Shown: positions 49,539 to 58,400 of the stretch, piece after piece
Numbering within the stretch: position 1 is the first letter of the stretch
Layout: the number at the start of each line of letters is the position of its first letter
Notes under the pieces: model-generated
What the model saw: the letters and a program-made list of their open reading frames with translations, nothing else
The model's database searches: none
Told to the model about the DNA's origin: nothing
Translations under genes and position numbers: made by a program
NCBI GenBank assembly: GCA_039984715.1
Contig: JBDWUA010000004.1
Coordinates: forward strand, 558,001-622,000
Direction: 5' to 3'
Origin: JABSSA01 sp039984715
GTDB taxonomy: Bacteria > Pseudomonadota > Alphaproteobacteria > Rhodobacterales > Rhodobacteraceae
DNA: 64,000 nucleotides

Positions 49539-51236
49539 TTAAGATAAAAGGCGGCGAGCGATGACTTGAGCCTGAATTTCGGCGGCCCCTTCAAAAATGT
49601 TCAGGATGCGGGCGTCGCATAGAACGCGGCTGATTTTGTATTCTAGGGCAAAGCCGTTGCCGCCATGTATCTGTAATCCGTTGTCCGCCGCTGCCCACGC
49701 GACACGCGCGCCCAACAGTTTGGCCATACCCGCCTGAACATCGCAGCGGCGTCCTTCGTCTTTTTCAAAGGCCGAGAAATAGGTCAGTTGGCGTGCGACC
49801 ATGATCTCCACGGCCATCATCGCTAACTTATTGGCAACACGTGGAAATTCGATCAGGGATTTGCCGAATTGCTTGCGGTCTTGGGCGTATTGCATTGACA
49901 GATCAAGCGCAGATTGCGCAACGCCAATGGCCCGTGCCGCTGTTTGAATACGGGCGGATTCAAAGGTTTCCATCAGTTGTTTGAACCCTTTGCCTTCCTC
50001 GCCGCCCAGCAGGTTTTCCCCTTTGATGTGGAAGTTATCAAAGGCCAGTTCGTATTCCTTCATGCCCCGATATCCCAAAACCTCGATTTCGCCGCCGGTC
50101 ATACCTTCGGTCGGGAAAGGGACGTCATCTGTACCGGGTGTCTTCTCGGCCAGAAACATGGAAAGCCCTTTGTAATCAGATGTTTCCGGGTTTGTACGGG
50201 CAAGAAATGTCATCACGTGAGTCCGCGCGGCATGGGTGATCCACGTTTTGTTTCCAGTGACTTTGTAATCCCCATTCGCGTCTTTGGTCGCCCGTGTTCG
50301 AAGACTGCCAAGGTCGGATCCAGTATTCGGTTCGGTAAAGACAGCCGTCGGCAATGTCTCAGCACTTGCGATGCGCGGCAGCCATTTTTCCTTTTGCGCG
50401 TCGGTACCGCCAGCCATGATCAATTCAGCCGCGATTTCAGAACGCGTGCCCAGTGATCCAACGCCAATATATCCACGCGAAAGTTCTTCGGACACAACGC
50501 ACATCGATGCTTTGGACAGGCCGAAGCCGCCAAATTCTTCGGGGATTGTCAGGCCAAAAACACCCATTTCGGCAAGATCTTGGATGATTTCTATAGGAAT
50601 CAGCTCGTCGTTCAGGTGCCAGTCATGGGCGTGGGGTTCGATTTTTTCGACAGCATAGCGACGGAATTGGTCGCGAATCATTTCCAGCTCTTCGTCCAGC
50701 CCGCTTGATCCAAACAAAGTGGTGCCGGCTTGGTCTTGCATGAGCTGCACAAGACGAACGCGCGCGGCTTGCGTATTTCCGCTCTGGGTCAATTCCATCA
50801 CAGCGGGCGTGGTCAACGCGCGCATGTCGTCTTGGCTCAGGCCAACATCCTGAAGACGCAAAACTTCGCCTTGGTTCATCTGGATGCCGCCATAGATCTG
50901 CCAGAGGTATTCGCCAAAAGCGATCTGGTGAATAAGCTGTTCGATTTCGCCAAAGCGTTCATCAGCGTCCAGTTTTTCGGCCCAATTCTGCATCTCATGC
51001 AAAGATTGGGCGTAGGTGGCGATCCATGCCAGCCCATGTGCGGCGGTTTGGTGTTGTTCGATCAATTGCCCGGACACGCGCCCATCTGTCGTGACTATGG
51101 TTCTGACAGCCTCTGTCGCGCGAGAAACTGCTTCATCTACCGCAGGCAGCGCGTCACGCGTCAGGCTTAACAAATTAGAGAGAATCACTGCCGTGTCCAA
51201 TTCGATCGTTTGTCCGTCATGCGCCATCATAATCAT
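49539..51236 (-). CDS. mcd: (2S)-methylsuccinyl-CoA dehydrogenase
   Basis: A 565-residue flavoprotein of the acyl-CoA dehydrogenase family with an extra N-terminal region of about 160 residues (SNLLSLTRDALPAVDEAVSRATEAV and following). That extension distinguishes Mcd of the ethylmalonyl-CoA pathway from ordinary 380-residue acyl-CoA dehydrogenases. The catalytic part has GVFGLTIPEEFGGFGLSKASM, FTEPNTGSDLGSLRTRA, KTWITHAART and the C-terminal DNGLQIHGGNGFALEY. It would oxidise methylsuccinyl-CoA to mesaconyl-CoA during acetyl-CoA assimilation. The start may be the third or fourth codon (ATG ATG after AGGA). The next-best call is a generic acyl-CoA dehydrogenase. Confidence 0.82.
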   Translation of the reverse strand: MIMMAHDGQTIELDTAVILSNLLSLTRDALPAVDEAVSRATEAVRTIVTTDGRVSGQLIEQHQTAAHGLAWIATYAQSLHEMQNWAEKLDADERFGEIEQLIHQIAFGEYLWQIYGGIQMNQGEVLRLQDVGLSQDDMRALTTPAVMELTQSGNTQAARVRLVQLMQDQAGTTLFGSSGLDEELEMIRDQFRRYAVEKIEPHAHDWHLNDELIPIEIIQDLAEMGVFGLTIPEEFGGFGLSKASMCVVSEELSRGYIGVGSLGTRSEIAAELIMAGGTDAQKEKWLPRIASAETLPTAVFTEPNTGSDLGSLRTRATKDANGDYKVTGNKTWITHAARTHVMTFLARTNPETSDYKGLSMFLAEKTPGTDDVPFPTEGMTGGEIEVLGYRGMKEYELAFDNFHIKGENLLGGEEGKGFKQLMETFESARIQTAARAIGVAQSALDLSMQYAQDRKQFGKSLIEFPRVANKLAMMAVEIMVARQLTYFSAFEKDEGRRCDVQAGMAKLLGARVAWAAADNGLQIHGGNGFALEYKISRVLCDARILNIFEGAAEIQAQVIARRLLS

Positions 51237-51748
51237 CCTATGAGCTTCGTGGGTATGATCTAGGATGTTTGCAGGTGCAGCGCAATTAAAATTCGTTTGA
51301 AATGAAAAAACTTACGTAATCTTACTTAGCTGTGCTCGATCGCTGAGCCCTAAAGGTCACCGAACGCGGTGAGTCTTTATGTCATGACGTGCCAGTAAGC
51401 TGGCGTTTTCACGGCTGTGTGTCATAGGGGATAAACTGAAATCGGCGTTAAGCTTGATATTAGAACAGGTAAAGCACGCGGATTTCATAGAGCAACAACC
51501 GGTTGAGCCGGAATGTCTGTGCACATGTCTAGGGATGGTTGAGGGGGTCTTTTGTCACTTACGGTGAAATTTGTTGGTTCGGAGTATCACTGCAATAAAT
51601 AATTGCACCCCGAACCAACCACAAATTTCGTATGAAAATGAATTTAATTATTGGCCGTAACAGTAACTTCCATCAGGCCAACTTTGTCGAAAACTCTACT
51701 CGATCACCAATTCTTACTCGTAAAAATGCTTCGACGGTCTTGTAACGA
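51237..51748. other. intergenic with a long hairpin
   Basis: 512 bases upstream of mcd and downstream of the XRE gene. It contains the long imperfect hairpin at 51566-51629. The right half is AT-rich. No gene is seen, though a small RNA cannot be excluded. Confidence 0.5.
51566..51629. repeat. long imperfect inverted repeat (possible hairpin RNA or terminator)
   Basis: GAAATTTG and TTGGTTCGG on the left pair with CCGAACCAA and CAAATTTC on the right, with a three-base bulge (CCA). A further inner palindrome TGCAAT/ATTGCA sits at the apex with loop AAATA. About 23 base pairs form in 64 bases. There is no coding frame across it. It may terminate the XRE transcript (stop at 51749), be a small mobile-element remnant, or be a structured RNA. 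Confidence 0.65.
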
Positions 51749-52105
51749 TTAAGCGCTACGCGCTACGGTCAAACCAGACACATCTTCAATAAACGTTAAG
51801 ATGCGTGACTTGATTTTATCGTCATCGATTGCTGCTAGGGCTGTAACAATGTCCATTCCCCGGTCCAAACCAGTCGAATCGACATCACCATTTAGGCCTT
51901 CAAAAAAGTAAGACGTCGGTATCCCGAGAATCTTTGACAAATCATATAAACGGCTCGCCGCTATTCGGTTGGAACCAATTTCGTATTTCTGAATTTGCTG
52001 GAACGACAGACTAAGTTTCCGAGCAACATCCGTTTGCGACATACGGCGCAGTGTACGGATTTGTTTCAAGCGACGACCAACATGAACATCTACAGGATGC
52101 GACAT
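51749..52105 (-). CDS. XRE-family helix-turn-helix regulator
   Basis: A 118-residue regulator. The Cro/C1-type helix-turn-helix reads GRRLKQIRTLRRMSQTDVARKLSLSFQQIQKYEIGSNRIAASRLYDLSKIL (residues about 10-60), typical of the alphaproteobacterial regulators related to SinR/CtrA-network XRE proteins. The tail (residues 65-118) is short and helical. GGAGG lies upstream of ATG 52105. It is divergent from the LysR-like gene across a 150-base AT-rich region, so the two may share regulatory sites. Confidence 0.9.
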   Translation of the reverse strand: MSHPVDVHVGRRLKQIRTLRRMSQTDVARKLSLSFQQIQKYEIGSNRIAASRLYDLSKILGIPTSYFFEGLNGDVDSTGLDRGMDIVTALAAIDDDKIKSRILTFIEDVSGLTVARSA

Positions 52106-52255
52106 TTACTAACACCTCCAGGTTTAACTGTTACAAGTTTTCCTAGAATTTGAGATTCCTTGCAATTGAGTGAATATAAACTTTTTTCAACCATAGATGT
52201 TGCATTGATGGGTGATTTGTGTAACCTTGTTGGTGTATTAATCACCCATTGAATC
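52106..52255. promoter_or_regulatory. shared divergent promoter region of the XRE and LysR-like genes
   Basis: A 150-base AT-rich stretch between outward-facing regulator genes. TTGCATTGATGGG and GTTGGTGTATTAATCACCC carry partly symmetrical GGTGATT/AATCACC elements (around 52211-52217 and 52242-52248) that could be operators. Assignment is tentative. Confidence 0.4.
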
Positions 52256-53191
52256 ATGTTTGACAGCGAAAAAGTAAATAATACAGCGCCTCAGCACCCG
52301 CTTTTGTACGAAATGATAAGATCTTTCGTTACTTTGGCGAAGTGCTTGAATTTGTCTCGTGCGGTCGACGAGCTGGGCAGCACACGTCAGACGGTGCGCC
52401 GGCACATCAGCCAATTGGAAGAATCGATGGGCGTGCCATTGTTCTCAGTGCAAGACCGCAGGTACGAACTTACTGACGATGGAGTGTTGGCGTTACCTGA
52501 GGCAAAGCTATTGTTGGCGCGTGGTAAGGCGTGGCTCAGTCGTGAGATTACAATGGCAGACGGGCTGCAACACCTTACGGCTGAGAAAGGGGATTGGGTC
52601 TTTTTTCAGCAAGAGCAACCGCTCAGTAAAATTTGGACCAAGGATGACAATAATCTGATGCGTGAAACGTTTCGCGCATGGGCGATGTCGGGCGGGGAAA
52701 TCGAAAACAAACTGATGAATCACGTTCGTCCGTTTTTGATAGTGTTTCGCCATACCGCCGCCGGCTGGGTTTGCACAGAGTTTGGCGAGCAATCTTATTA
52801 CGTCGCATGGTTCGGCAAAGATTTTGCCCGATCCAGTATCGGTCGACCTTTAAGGCAAATGCCAGCGGGTGAAGAATTTGCGACGATGTTGGACGAGGCC
52901 TTTCATAGGGTCGAGGCGACGCAGTCATCCCGGTTGGACTATGTCTTTACGTATATGCCCAAAACCGATGGTGGCCCTGCACACCCAGTCAAATACCAAC
53001 GACTGATGATGGGCGGTCGTTTTCCAGATGGGTCATCCGCCGTGTTGTCGATGATAACGCCAAGAATAGATCTGGAGATCTTTGGGCTGGATGACGAAAA
53101 GTTGAAGGACGAAATTTTAAAAACTCAGCCAAAAATGGGTGATGTTGATCTAAAACTTGAGGAGATTTCGATTGCAGTAAACGAAGGGTAA
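52256..53191 (+). CDS. LysR-type helix-turn-helix regulator with atypical effector domain
   Basis: A 311-residue protein. The N-terminal winged helix (FVTLAKCLNLSRAVDELGSTRQTVRRHISQLEESMGVPLFSVQDRRYELTDDG, residues about 23-75) is of LysR type. The remainder does not show the periplasmic-binding-protein-like LysR effector fold. Instead it has EKGDWVFFQQEQPLSKIW, GWVCTEFGEQSYYVAWFGKDFARS and DYVFTYMPKTDGGPAHPVKYQRLMMGGRFPDG, which may be PAS-like. It starts at ATG 52256 without a clear Shine-Dalgarno sequence. Next comes an unknown gene of 240 residues on the same strand. Confidence 0.75.
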   Translation: MFDSEKVNNTAPQHPLLYEMIRSFVTLAKCLNLSRAVDELGSTRQTVRRHISQLEESMGVPLFSVQDRRYELTDDGVLALPEAKLLLARGKAWLSREITMADGLQHLTAEKGDWVFFQQEQPLSKIWTKDDNNLMRETFRAWAMSGGEIENKLMNHVRPFLIVFRHTAAGWVCTEFGEQSYYVAWFGKDFARSSIGRPLRQMPAGEEFATMLDEAFHRVEATQSSRLDYVFTYMPKTDGGPAHPVKYQRLMMGGRFPDGSSAVLSMITPRIDLEIFGLDDEKLKDEILKTQPKMGDVDLKLEEISIAVNEG

Positions 53192-53291
53192 CAGGCAAAC
53201 AACCAAGCTGTATCGAGCGCAGTGCGCAAAATACGAGCATTCTCGGAGTATTTAGCATACCTTAGTGGTTAACGTCACTTAGGAGGGCTGA

Positions 53292-54014
53292 ATGTCATTC
53301 CAGTTTGCTAACGATGCTGCGGCATTTATCGCAACGAGTCGAAGTATCTTACGAGATCATGGACTCGAGGTTCGTATCGGCTCTGATTTCCAAGAATATA
53401 AGGAAATTATTGCCGAACACAGACCGATGCAGGTCTTGGGATATCCCTTCGATCCAGCCCACCAAACGCTGTCAGAAGACAAGGCGTTTTGGTTGACGGG
53501 TTGGAACAGTGACGGGCAACTGATTCACACGCAGGCGGCGAAAGCTGTTGACCTGCATGGTCGTCCTTTGAGCGGATTCTTGCTCAAAAATTTCCGCATG
53601 TTTCCTCCGCCTTACAAAGATATCGACCTGAAACGTTCGCGGTTTCGTGCGACGCCGGGATCGCACTTGATTGACGGTCATGTCGTGTATCACGGCGAGG
53701 TTTGGATGGCCCCAGAACAAGGCACGTACCGAGGTAGCGGCTTGTCCACTGTTTTGGCGCGAACTGGTCTTTTGGAGGTTATTCGGCGCTGGGATCCGGA
53801 CTGGGTGTATGGATTTATGTTGCGCGCGGTTGCGTTCAAAGGCTTTGCCGAACGCATGGGGTATATGCACAACGAACCGGGTGCGTTGCTTTGGTATCGT
53901 GAGGGGAATGACGACCCGGCAGAAGCGTTTTTAACTTACCTCAGCCGGGCCGACGCTGCATATATGCTAGATATGCCGGTCGCAGACCTCGTTAGTCAGA
54001 CCGTCCCGGCCTGA
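53292..54014 (+). CDS. conserved-looking protein of unknown function, 240 residues
   Basis: A soluble protein with no signal or membrane segment. AGGAGG lies upstream of the ATG. It contains FWLTGWNSDGQLIHTQAAKAVDLHGRPLSGFLLKNFRMF and GEVWMAPEQGTYRGSGLSTVLARTGLLEVIRRWDPDWVYGFMLRAVAFKGFAERMGY. The second stretch has the look of the acetyl-CoA loop and following helix of a GNAT fold (RGSGLSTVL), so a distant acetyltransferase-like role is possible. It follows the LysR-like gene by 100 bases and converges on pckA. Confidence 0.7.
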   Translation: MSFQFANDAAAFIATSRSILRDHGLEVRIGSDFQEYKEIIAEHRPMQVLGYPFDPAHQTLSEDKAFWLTGWNSDGQLIHTQAAKAVDLHGRPLSGFLLKNFRMFPPPYKDIDLKRSRFRATPGSHLIDGHVVYHGEVWMAPEQGTYRGSGLSTVLARTGLLEVIRRWDPDWVYGFMLRAVAFKGFAERMGYMHNEPGALLWYREGNDDPAEAFLTYLSRADAAYMLDMPVADLVSQTVPA

Positions 54015-54024
54015 GGGGCGGGAC

Positions 54025-55623
54025 TTAACCGATCGCCGCTGCGCGCACGTCTTCGTCGATGTGCGGCAGGTACTGTTCGAAGTTGTTCGAAAACATGTCG
54101 ACCAGGTTGGCGGCCTGTTTGTCATAGGCGCCAGCATCGTCCCAAGTGCGACGCGGATCCAAAAGAATGTCTGGAACGCCGGGAACGCTGACTGGGACGT
54201 CAAATCCAAAATTTTCGTCCTTGCGGAACTGGCCGTTGATCAAAGTGCCGTCCAGAGCCGCTGACAGAAGCGTACGGGTTGCATGAATGGGCATGCGTGA
54301 ACCTGTACCATATGCACCACCAGTCCAGCCTGTGTTGACCAACCAACAGCTTGCACCATGCTGCGCGATTTTTTCACGAAGCAGGTTTCCATACACCTCT
54401 GGGCGGCGCGGCATGAAGGGGGCGCCAAAGCATGTCGAAAACGTGGGTTCTGGTTCAGTCACGCCGCGTTCTGTACCTGCGACCTTCGACGTAAAGCCCG
54501 ACAGAAAGTGATACATCGCTTGCGCTGGCGTCAGTCGTGCAATGGGAGGCAGAACGCCAAACGCATCGCATGTTAGCATGATGATGTTCTTAGGATGTCC
54601 GCCAAGCGCAGAAGTCGACGCATTAGAGATGTAATGCAAAGGGTAAGCGCAACGCATGTTGGCGGTCAGGCTATCATCCTTGAAGTCCAGCTCCTTTGTA
54701 TCCTTGTCGAACACCATGTTTTCAATGACGGTGCCGAATTTTGACGTCGTGGCATAAATCTCAGGCTCGGCTTCTTCGCTGAGATTGATGGTTTTGGCAT
54801 AACATCCACCCTCAAAGTTGAACGTGCCGCGTTTGGACCACCCGTGTTCATCGTCGCCGATAAGAACCCGCGACGGATCCGCCGATAATGTGGTTTTCCC
54901 CGTACCAGACAGGCCAAAGAAAATGGCCGTATCGACTGGGTTGCCCGGTGCATGGTTTGCCGAGCAATGCATTGGCATCACGCCTTTTTCAGGAAGCAGG
55001 TAATTCAAAAGAGAGAACACGGATTTTTTGTTCTCGCCTGCGTATTCCGTACCGCCGATCAGAATAACCTTTCGGTCAAAGTTCATCGCAATCACAGTGC
55101 CGGATCGGCAATTGTGGCGTTCTGGGTCTGCTTGGAAAGCCGGGCAATTGATAACCGTGAAGTCCGCGACGAAATCATCAAGGTCTTCGCGTTCAGGGCG
55201 CCGCAACATGTGTCGGATGAACAAACCATGCCACGCCATTTCAGTCACCATGCGGACGTTGATGGCATGCGTCGGATCTGCTCCGGCTACGAGGTCCTGA
55301 ACAAAGTAGTCCCGGCCCTTCATGTGTTCCAACATGTCATCGTATAGTCGGTCAAAACCTTCTGGGGACATGGCGGCGTTGTTTTCCCACCAGATTTTAT
55401 CCGAAACACTTTCGGTTTTCACGACGTGTTTGTCTTTGGGGGACCGCCCTGTGAATGCGCCGGTTGTCACTAGGAAAGTCCCGCCTTGGCCCAGCTGGCC
55501 TTCATTTCGCGAAAGTGCTTCTTCGATCAAGTCTGGTTCGATCAAGTTGTAATAGACGCTGCCCAACTCCTTGATCCCCTGATCTGCAAGCTGGAATTTC
55601 GGGTTTACACGCCCTTGCGTCAT
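54025..55623 (-). CDS. pckA: phosphoenolpyruvate carboxykinase (ATP)
   Basis: A 532-residue enzyme that converts oxaloacetate and ATP to PEP and CO2, the entry to gluconeogenesis. It has the P-loop FFGLSGTGKTTLSAD, the metal site around FPEKGVMPMHCSANHA, the acidic WSKRGTFNFEGGCYAKTINL motif, and the LVNTGWTGGAYGTGSRM adenine-binding region. AGGAG precedes ATG 55623. The upstream 340 bases hold a pair of LacI-type half-palindromes, and chvI is divergent. The pairing of pckA with chvGI is typical for alphaproteobacteria, where ChvI can activate pckA. Confidence 0.97.
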   Translation of the reverse strand: MTQGRVNPKFQLADQGIKELGSVYYNLIEPDLIEEALSRNEGQLGQGGTFLVTTGAFTGRSPKDKHVVKTESVSDKIWWENNAAMSPEGFDRLYDDMLEHMKGRDYFVQDLVAGADPTHAINVRMVTEMAWHGLFIRHMLRRPEREDLDDFVADFTVINCPAFQADPERHNCRSGTVIAMNFDRKVILIGGTEYAGENKKSVFSLLNYLLPEKGVMPMHCSANHAPGNPVDTAIFFGLSGTGKTTLSADPSRVLIGDDEHGWSKRGTFNFEGGCYAKTINLSEEAEPEIYATTSKFGTVIENMVFDKDTKELDFKDDSLTANMRCAYPLHYISNASTSALGGHPKNIIMLTCDAFGVLPPIARLTPAQAMYHFLSGFTSKVAGTERGVTEPEPTFSTCFGAPFMPRRPEVYGNLLREKIAQHGASCWLVNTGWTGGAYGTGSRMPIHATRTLLSAALDGTLINGQFRKDENFGFDVPVSVPGVPDILLDPRRTWDDAGAYDKQAANLVDMFSNNFEQYLPHIDEDVRAAAIG

Positions 55624-55961
55624 TTCGCTTCTCCTGATTTATCGCGAAAAATTTGCCGTTTTTGGTGTGAAAACGACGTCTCGGGAAAAGGCATAACACG
55701 CTGATTTATCGGCTGAACAGATGCCTAGACATGCGTTAGCGCCACCATCTTCGAGTTAGCGCAACCAAGGGGAACAATGACCCTCGAGATGACTGTTAAC
55801 CTTCCTCTGGCGGACAAAAGTGCGGCAATTTAGCAAGCATTAAGCAGTTTGTAGCGGAATTCCGGTGCATACAGGGGCACGATTCGCACAACTTTGTTGA
55901 TTCGTTCTGCCAAAAGCCGGATGGTGGTGAAAAAATTCGAGCAGCGAAAAGGAAACAAGCA
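55624..55961. other. divergent regulatory region between pckA and chvI
   Basis: 338 bases that must contain both promoters. Apart from the two operator-like repeats listed at 55735-55766, no gene is seen. Confidence 0.5.
55735..55766. promoter_or_regulatory. tandem operator-like repeats (GTTAGCGC) upstream of pckA
   Basis: GTTAGCGCCACC (55735-55746) and GTTAGCGCAACC (55755-55766) lie exactly 20 bases apart. Each is two mismatches from the palindrome GTTAGCGCTAAC, whose central CG is typical of LacI-family operators. They sit about 110-145 bases upstream of the pckA start. In Sinorhizobium meliloti the LacI-family regulator PckR controls pckA, so these may be its sites. The match is by eye. 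Confidence 0.5.
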
Positions 55962-56663
55962 ATGTCTAAAATTGCGTTGGTAGACGACGACCGAAATATT
56001 CTGACCTCGGTGTCGATGACACTTGAGGCCGAAGGTTTCGAAGTCGAGACATACAACGACGGACAAGCCGCGCTTGATGCGTTCAACAAGAAGCTGCCGG
56101 ATATGGCTGTTCTCGACATCAAGATGCCGCGCATGGACGGAATGGACCTATTGCAGCGCCTGCGTCAAAAGTCGGCAATGCCCGTTATCTTTTTGACGTC
56201 CAAGGATGATGAGATCGACGAAGTGCTTGGTTTGCGGATGGGCGCAGATGATTATGTAAAGAAGCCGTTTTCGCAGCGCCTGTTGGTCGAGCGTATTCGT
56301 GCGCTTTTGCGTCGCCAAGAAGCGACCACAGGGGAAGGTGTCCCCGAGACAGAAGAAACCAAGGTTATGGTTCGCGGCGAATTGCGGATGGACCCTTTGC
56401 GTCATGCCGTAAGCTGGAAGAATTTGGACGTGTCATTGACCGTGACCGAGTTTCTGCTGTTGCAGGCGCTTGCTCAGCGGCCGGGCTTTGTTAAGTCGCG
56501 AGATCAGTTGATGGATGTCGCTTATGACGATCAAGTTTACGTAGATGACCGGACCATCGACAGTCATATCAAGCGTCTTCGTAAGAAAATGCGGAGTGTG
56601 GATGATGACTTTTCCGCGATTGAGACGTTGTATGGGATTGGCTATCGCTACAACGAAGAGTAA
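55962..56663 (+). CDS. chvI: response regulator ChvI
   Basis: A 233-residue OmpR-family regulator. The receiver domain starts MSKIALVDDDRNILTSVSMTLEAEGFEVETYNDG with acidic pocket Asp8-10, phosphoacceptor Asp52 in MAVLDIKMPRMDG, and Lys in FLTSKDDE. The C-terminal winged helix contains LTVTEFLLLQALAQRPGFVKSRDQLMDVAYDDQVYVDDRTIDSHIKRLRKKM. The VDDRTIDSHIKRLRKK stretch with the ChvI-typical YDDQVYVDD marks the orthologue. It precedes chvG by 27 bases. ChvGI senses acid and envelope conditions in relatives. Confidence 0.94.
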   Translation: MSKIALVDDDRNILTSVSMTLEAEGFEVETYNDGQAALDAFNKKLPDMAVLDIKMPRMDGMDLLQRLRQKSAMPVIFLTSKDDEIDEVLGLRMGADDYVKKPFSQRLLVERIRALLRRQEATTGEGVPETEETKVMVRGELRMDPLRHAVSWKNLDVSLTVTEFLLLQALAQRPGFVKSRDQLMDVAYDDQVYVDDRTIDSHIKRLRKKMRSVDDDFSAIETLYGIGYRYNEE

Positions 56664-56690
56664 CGACGCGTTGGGATTTGACATAGGATA

Positions 56691-58394
56691 GTGCAGTTGC
56701 GGGATACGTCCGCACAATCGTCACGTGAAGGTGACGTGGTCCTCGGAGAGGATTGGGTTACGCCAGAGGCGGCAGCCACGGCAGAGCTGCGCGATAGCCG
56801 TGCCAAACGCGGGCTTTTCTCGCTCCGCGCTTCGCCTCTTACGCGCAAAATCATCACATTCAACCTGCTGGCACTGAACGTACTGGCGGCTGGGATTCTG
56901 TATCTCAATTCAACCCGAGATAGTCTTGCTTTGCAACGTATTAATGCACTTGTGAGCGAAGCAGAGCTAATTGCGGATGTTTTTGAAGCCGGATTGCCCG
57001 ATGGTGTTCCTGTTAATATCGCAACGGGCGATGGCATTGATGTGCCTGCAACATTGGAAAACATCGACCTGCGCAACGGTATCGAAGTATTCGTCTTTGA
57101 TTTGGCCGGTACTTTGGTTGGTCGCGCCATTGGCGAAATGGTCGAGGACGCAGACGAAGTTGTCGAAGAGGATCGTGCGGTTCTTACAGATTCGCTTGCT
57201 TGGATTTGGGAACGTGTGTCTTTTCCTTTCACAAGTGATGAAACCGGTCCGTCACAATCCGTAGAAGATCAGTTGCGAGCGCGTGTCGAACTGGCAATCA
57301 ACGAAGGCACACGTCTTGGCGATGGTTTGGATATTGCTGGCGGCAAGCTCTTTAATGTCGTGACACCAGTATTACAGGCACAACGCCCCGTTGCGGTTGT
57401 CGCAATCACCAGTGCGTCTGGCGAAATTGACGGACTTGTTCGTTCTGGTCGTGAGCGGGTTTTGCAAATGTTTGTCATTGCAACCTTGGTGTCTGTTGGG
57501 CTCAGCCTTGTCTTGGCCTCAACGATCGCCAATCCCTTGGCTGATCTGGCTCAGGCTGCTGAACTTGGGCGGGACAAAAATTCGCGCAAGGTCAATCCTG
57601 GGCGCATTCGCATTCCAGATTTGACCGCCCGACCCGATGAGATTGGTTGGTTGTCCGGTGCATTAAGAGGCATGGTATCCGCGCTTTACAATCGCATTGA
57701 CAGCAACGAACAATTTGCCGCTGACGTTGCACATGAAATCAAGAACCCGTTGGCCTCGCTACGGTCCGCTGTTGGTACGTTGCGGATGGTTAAAAAGGAT
57801 GAACAACGCGCCAAATTGCTGGACGTGATCGAACATGATGTGCGTCGGCTGGATCGGCTTGTTAGTGATATTTCGAACGCCTCTCGCCTTGATAGCGAAC
57901 TGGTAAAAGAAGAAGAAGAACCGTTCGATTTGCTTAAAATGGTTGATACGCTTAGCCAATATTTGGGCGAAGATGCCCGCGCGCGCGGCATTGATTTCAT
58001 TACCGATATGCCAAAATCACCAATTACCGTTCACGGTTTGGAAGCGCGTTTGGCGCAAGTGTTCGTCAATTTGATCACCAATGCGACGTCATTCTGCGAG
58101 GATGGCGATGCCATTCGGGTTTGGATTCGAAAACGCCAGAACCGCGTTTTGGTTGTTGTCGAAGACACAGGACCCGGAATCCCGGATCAAGCTTTGACGA
58201 AGATTTTCAAACGCTTTTACAGCCAACGACCAGAAGAGCACTTTGGCAACAATTCTGGTCTGGGGCTTGCGATCTCGAAACAGATCGTTGAGGCGCATGG
58301 CGGTGTGATTTGGGCCGAAAACATCCGTCCAACGGACGCTGATATTACGTCTGAACCTTTGGGTGCGCGCTTTGTCGTGGGTCTACCGGTTTAA
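56691..58394 (+). CDS. chvG: sensor histidine kinase ChvG
   Basis: A 567-residue membrane kinase starting at GTG 56691. A cytoplasmic N-terminus of about 50 residues leads into TM1 (KIITFNLLALNVLAAGILYLNS), a periplasmic sensor domain (about residues 75-260), and TM2 (VLQMFVIATLVSVGLSLVLAST). The HAMP region and the HisKA box with His348 in FAADVAHEIKNPLASLRSAVGTL follow, then the ATPase domain with FVNLITNAT, VEDTGPGIPD and NSGLGLAISKQIVEAHGG. It is co-transcribed with chvI and followed closely by hprK and rapZ, the standard alphaproteobacterial order. Confidence 0.95.
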   Translation: MQLRDTSAQSSREGDVVLGEDWVTPEAAATAELRDSRAKRGLFSLRASPLTRKIITFNLLALNVLAAGILYLNSTRDSLALQRINALVSEAELIADVFEAGLPDGVPVNIATGDGIDVPATLENIDLRNGIEVFVFDLAGTLVGRAIGEMVEDADEVVEEDRAVLTDSLAWIWERVSFPFTSDETGPSQSVEDQLRARVELAINEGTRLGDGLDIAGGKLFNVVTPVLQAQRPVAVVAITSASGEIDGLVRSGRERVLQMFVIATLVSVGLSLVLASTIANPLADLAQAAELGRDKNSRKVNPGRIRIPDLTARPDEIGWLSGALRGMVSALYNRIDSNEQFAADVAHEIKNPLASLRSAVGTLRMVKKDEQRAKLLDVIEHDVRRLDRLVSDISNASRLDSELVKEEEEPFDLLKMVDTLSQYLGEDARARGIDFITDMPKSPITVHGLEARLAQVFVNLITNATSFCEDGDAIRVWIRKRQNRVLVVVEDTGPGIPDQALTKIFKRFYSQRPEEHFGNNSGLGLAISKQIVEAHGGVIWAENIRPTDADITSEPLGARFVVGLPV

Positions 58395-58400
58395 GGTGCC

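Noticed and set aside
49539..51236. Calling this simply a generic acyl-CoA dehydrogenase
   Set aside because: The ~160-residue N-terminal extension and total length match methylsuccinyl-CoA dehydrogenase better; the generic name is kept as fallback.
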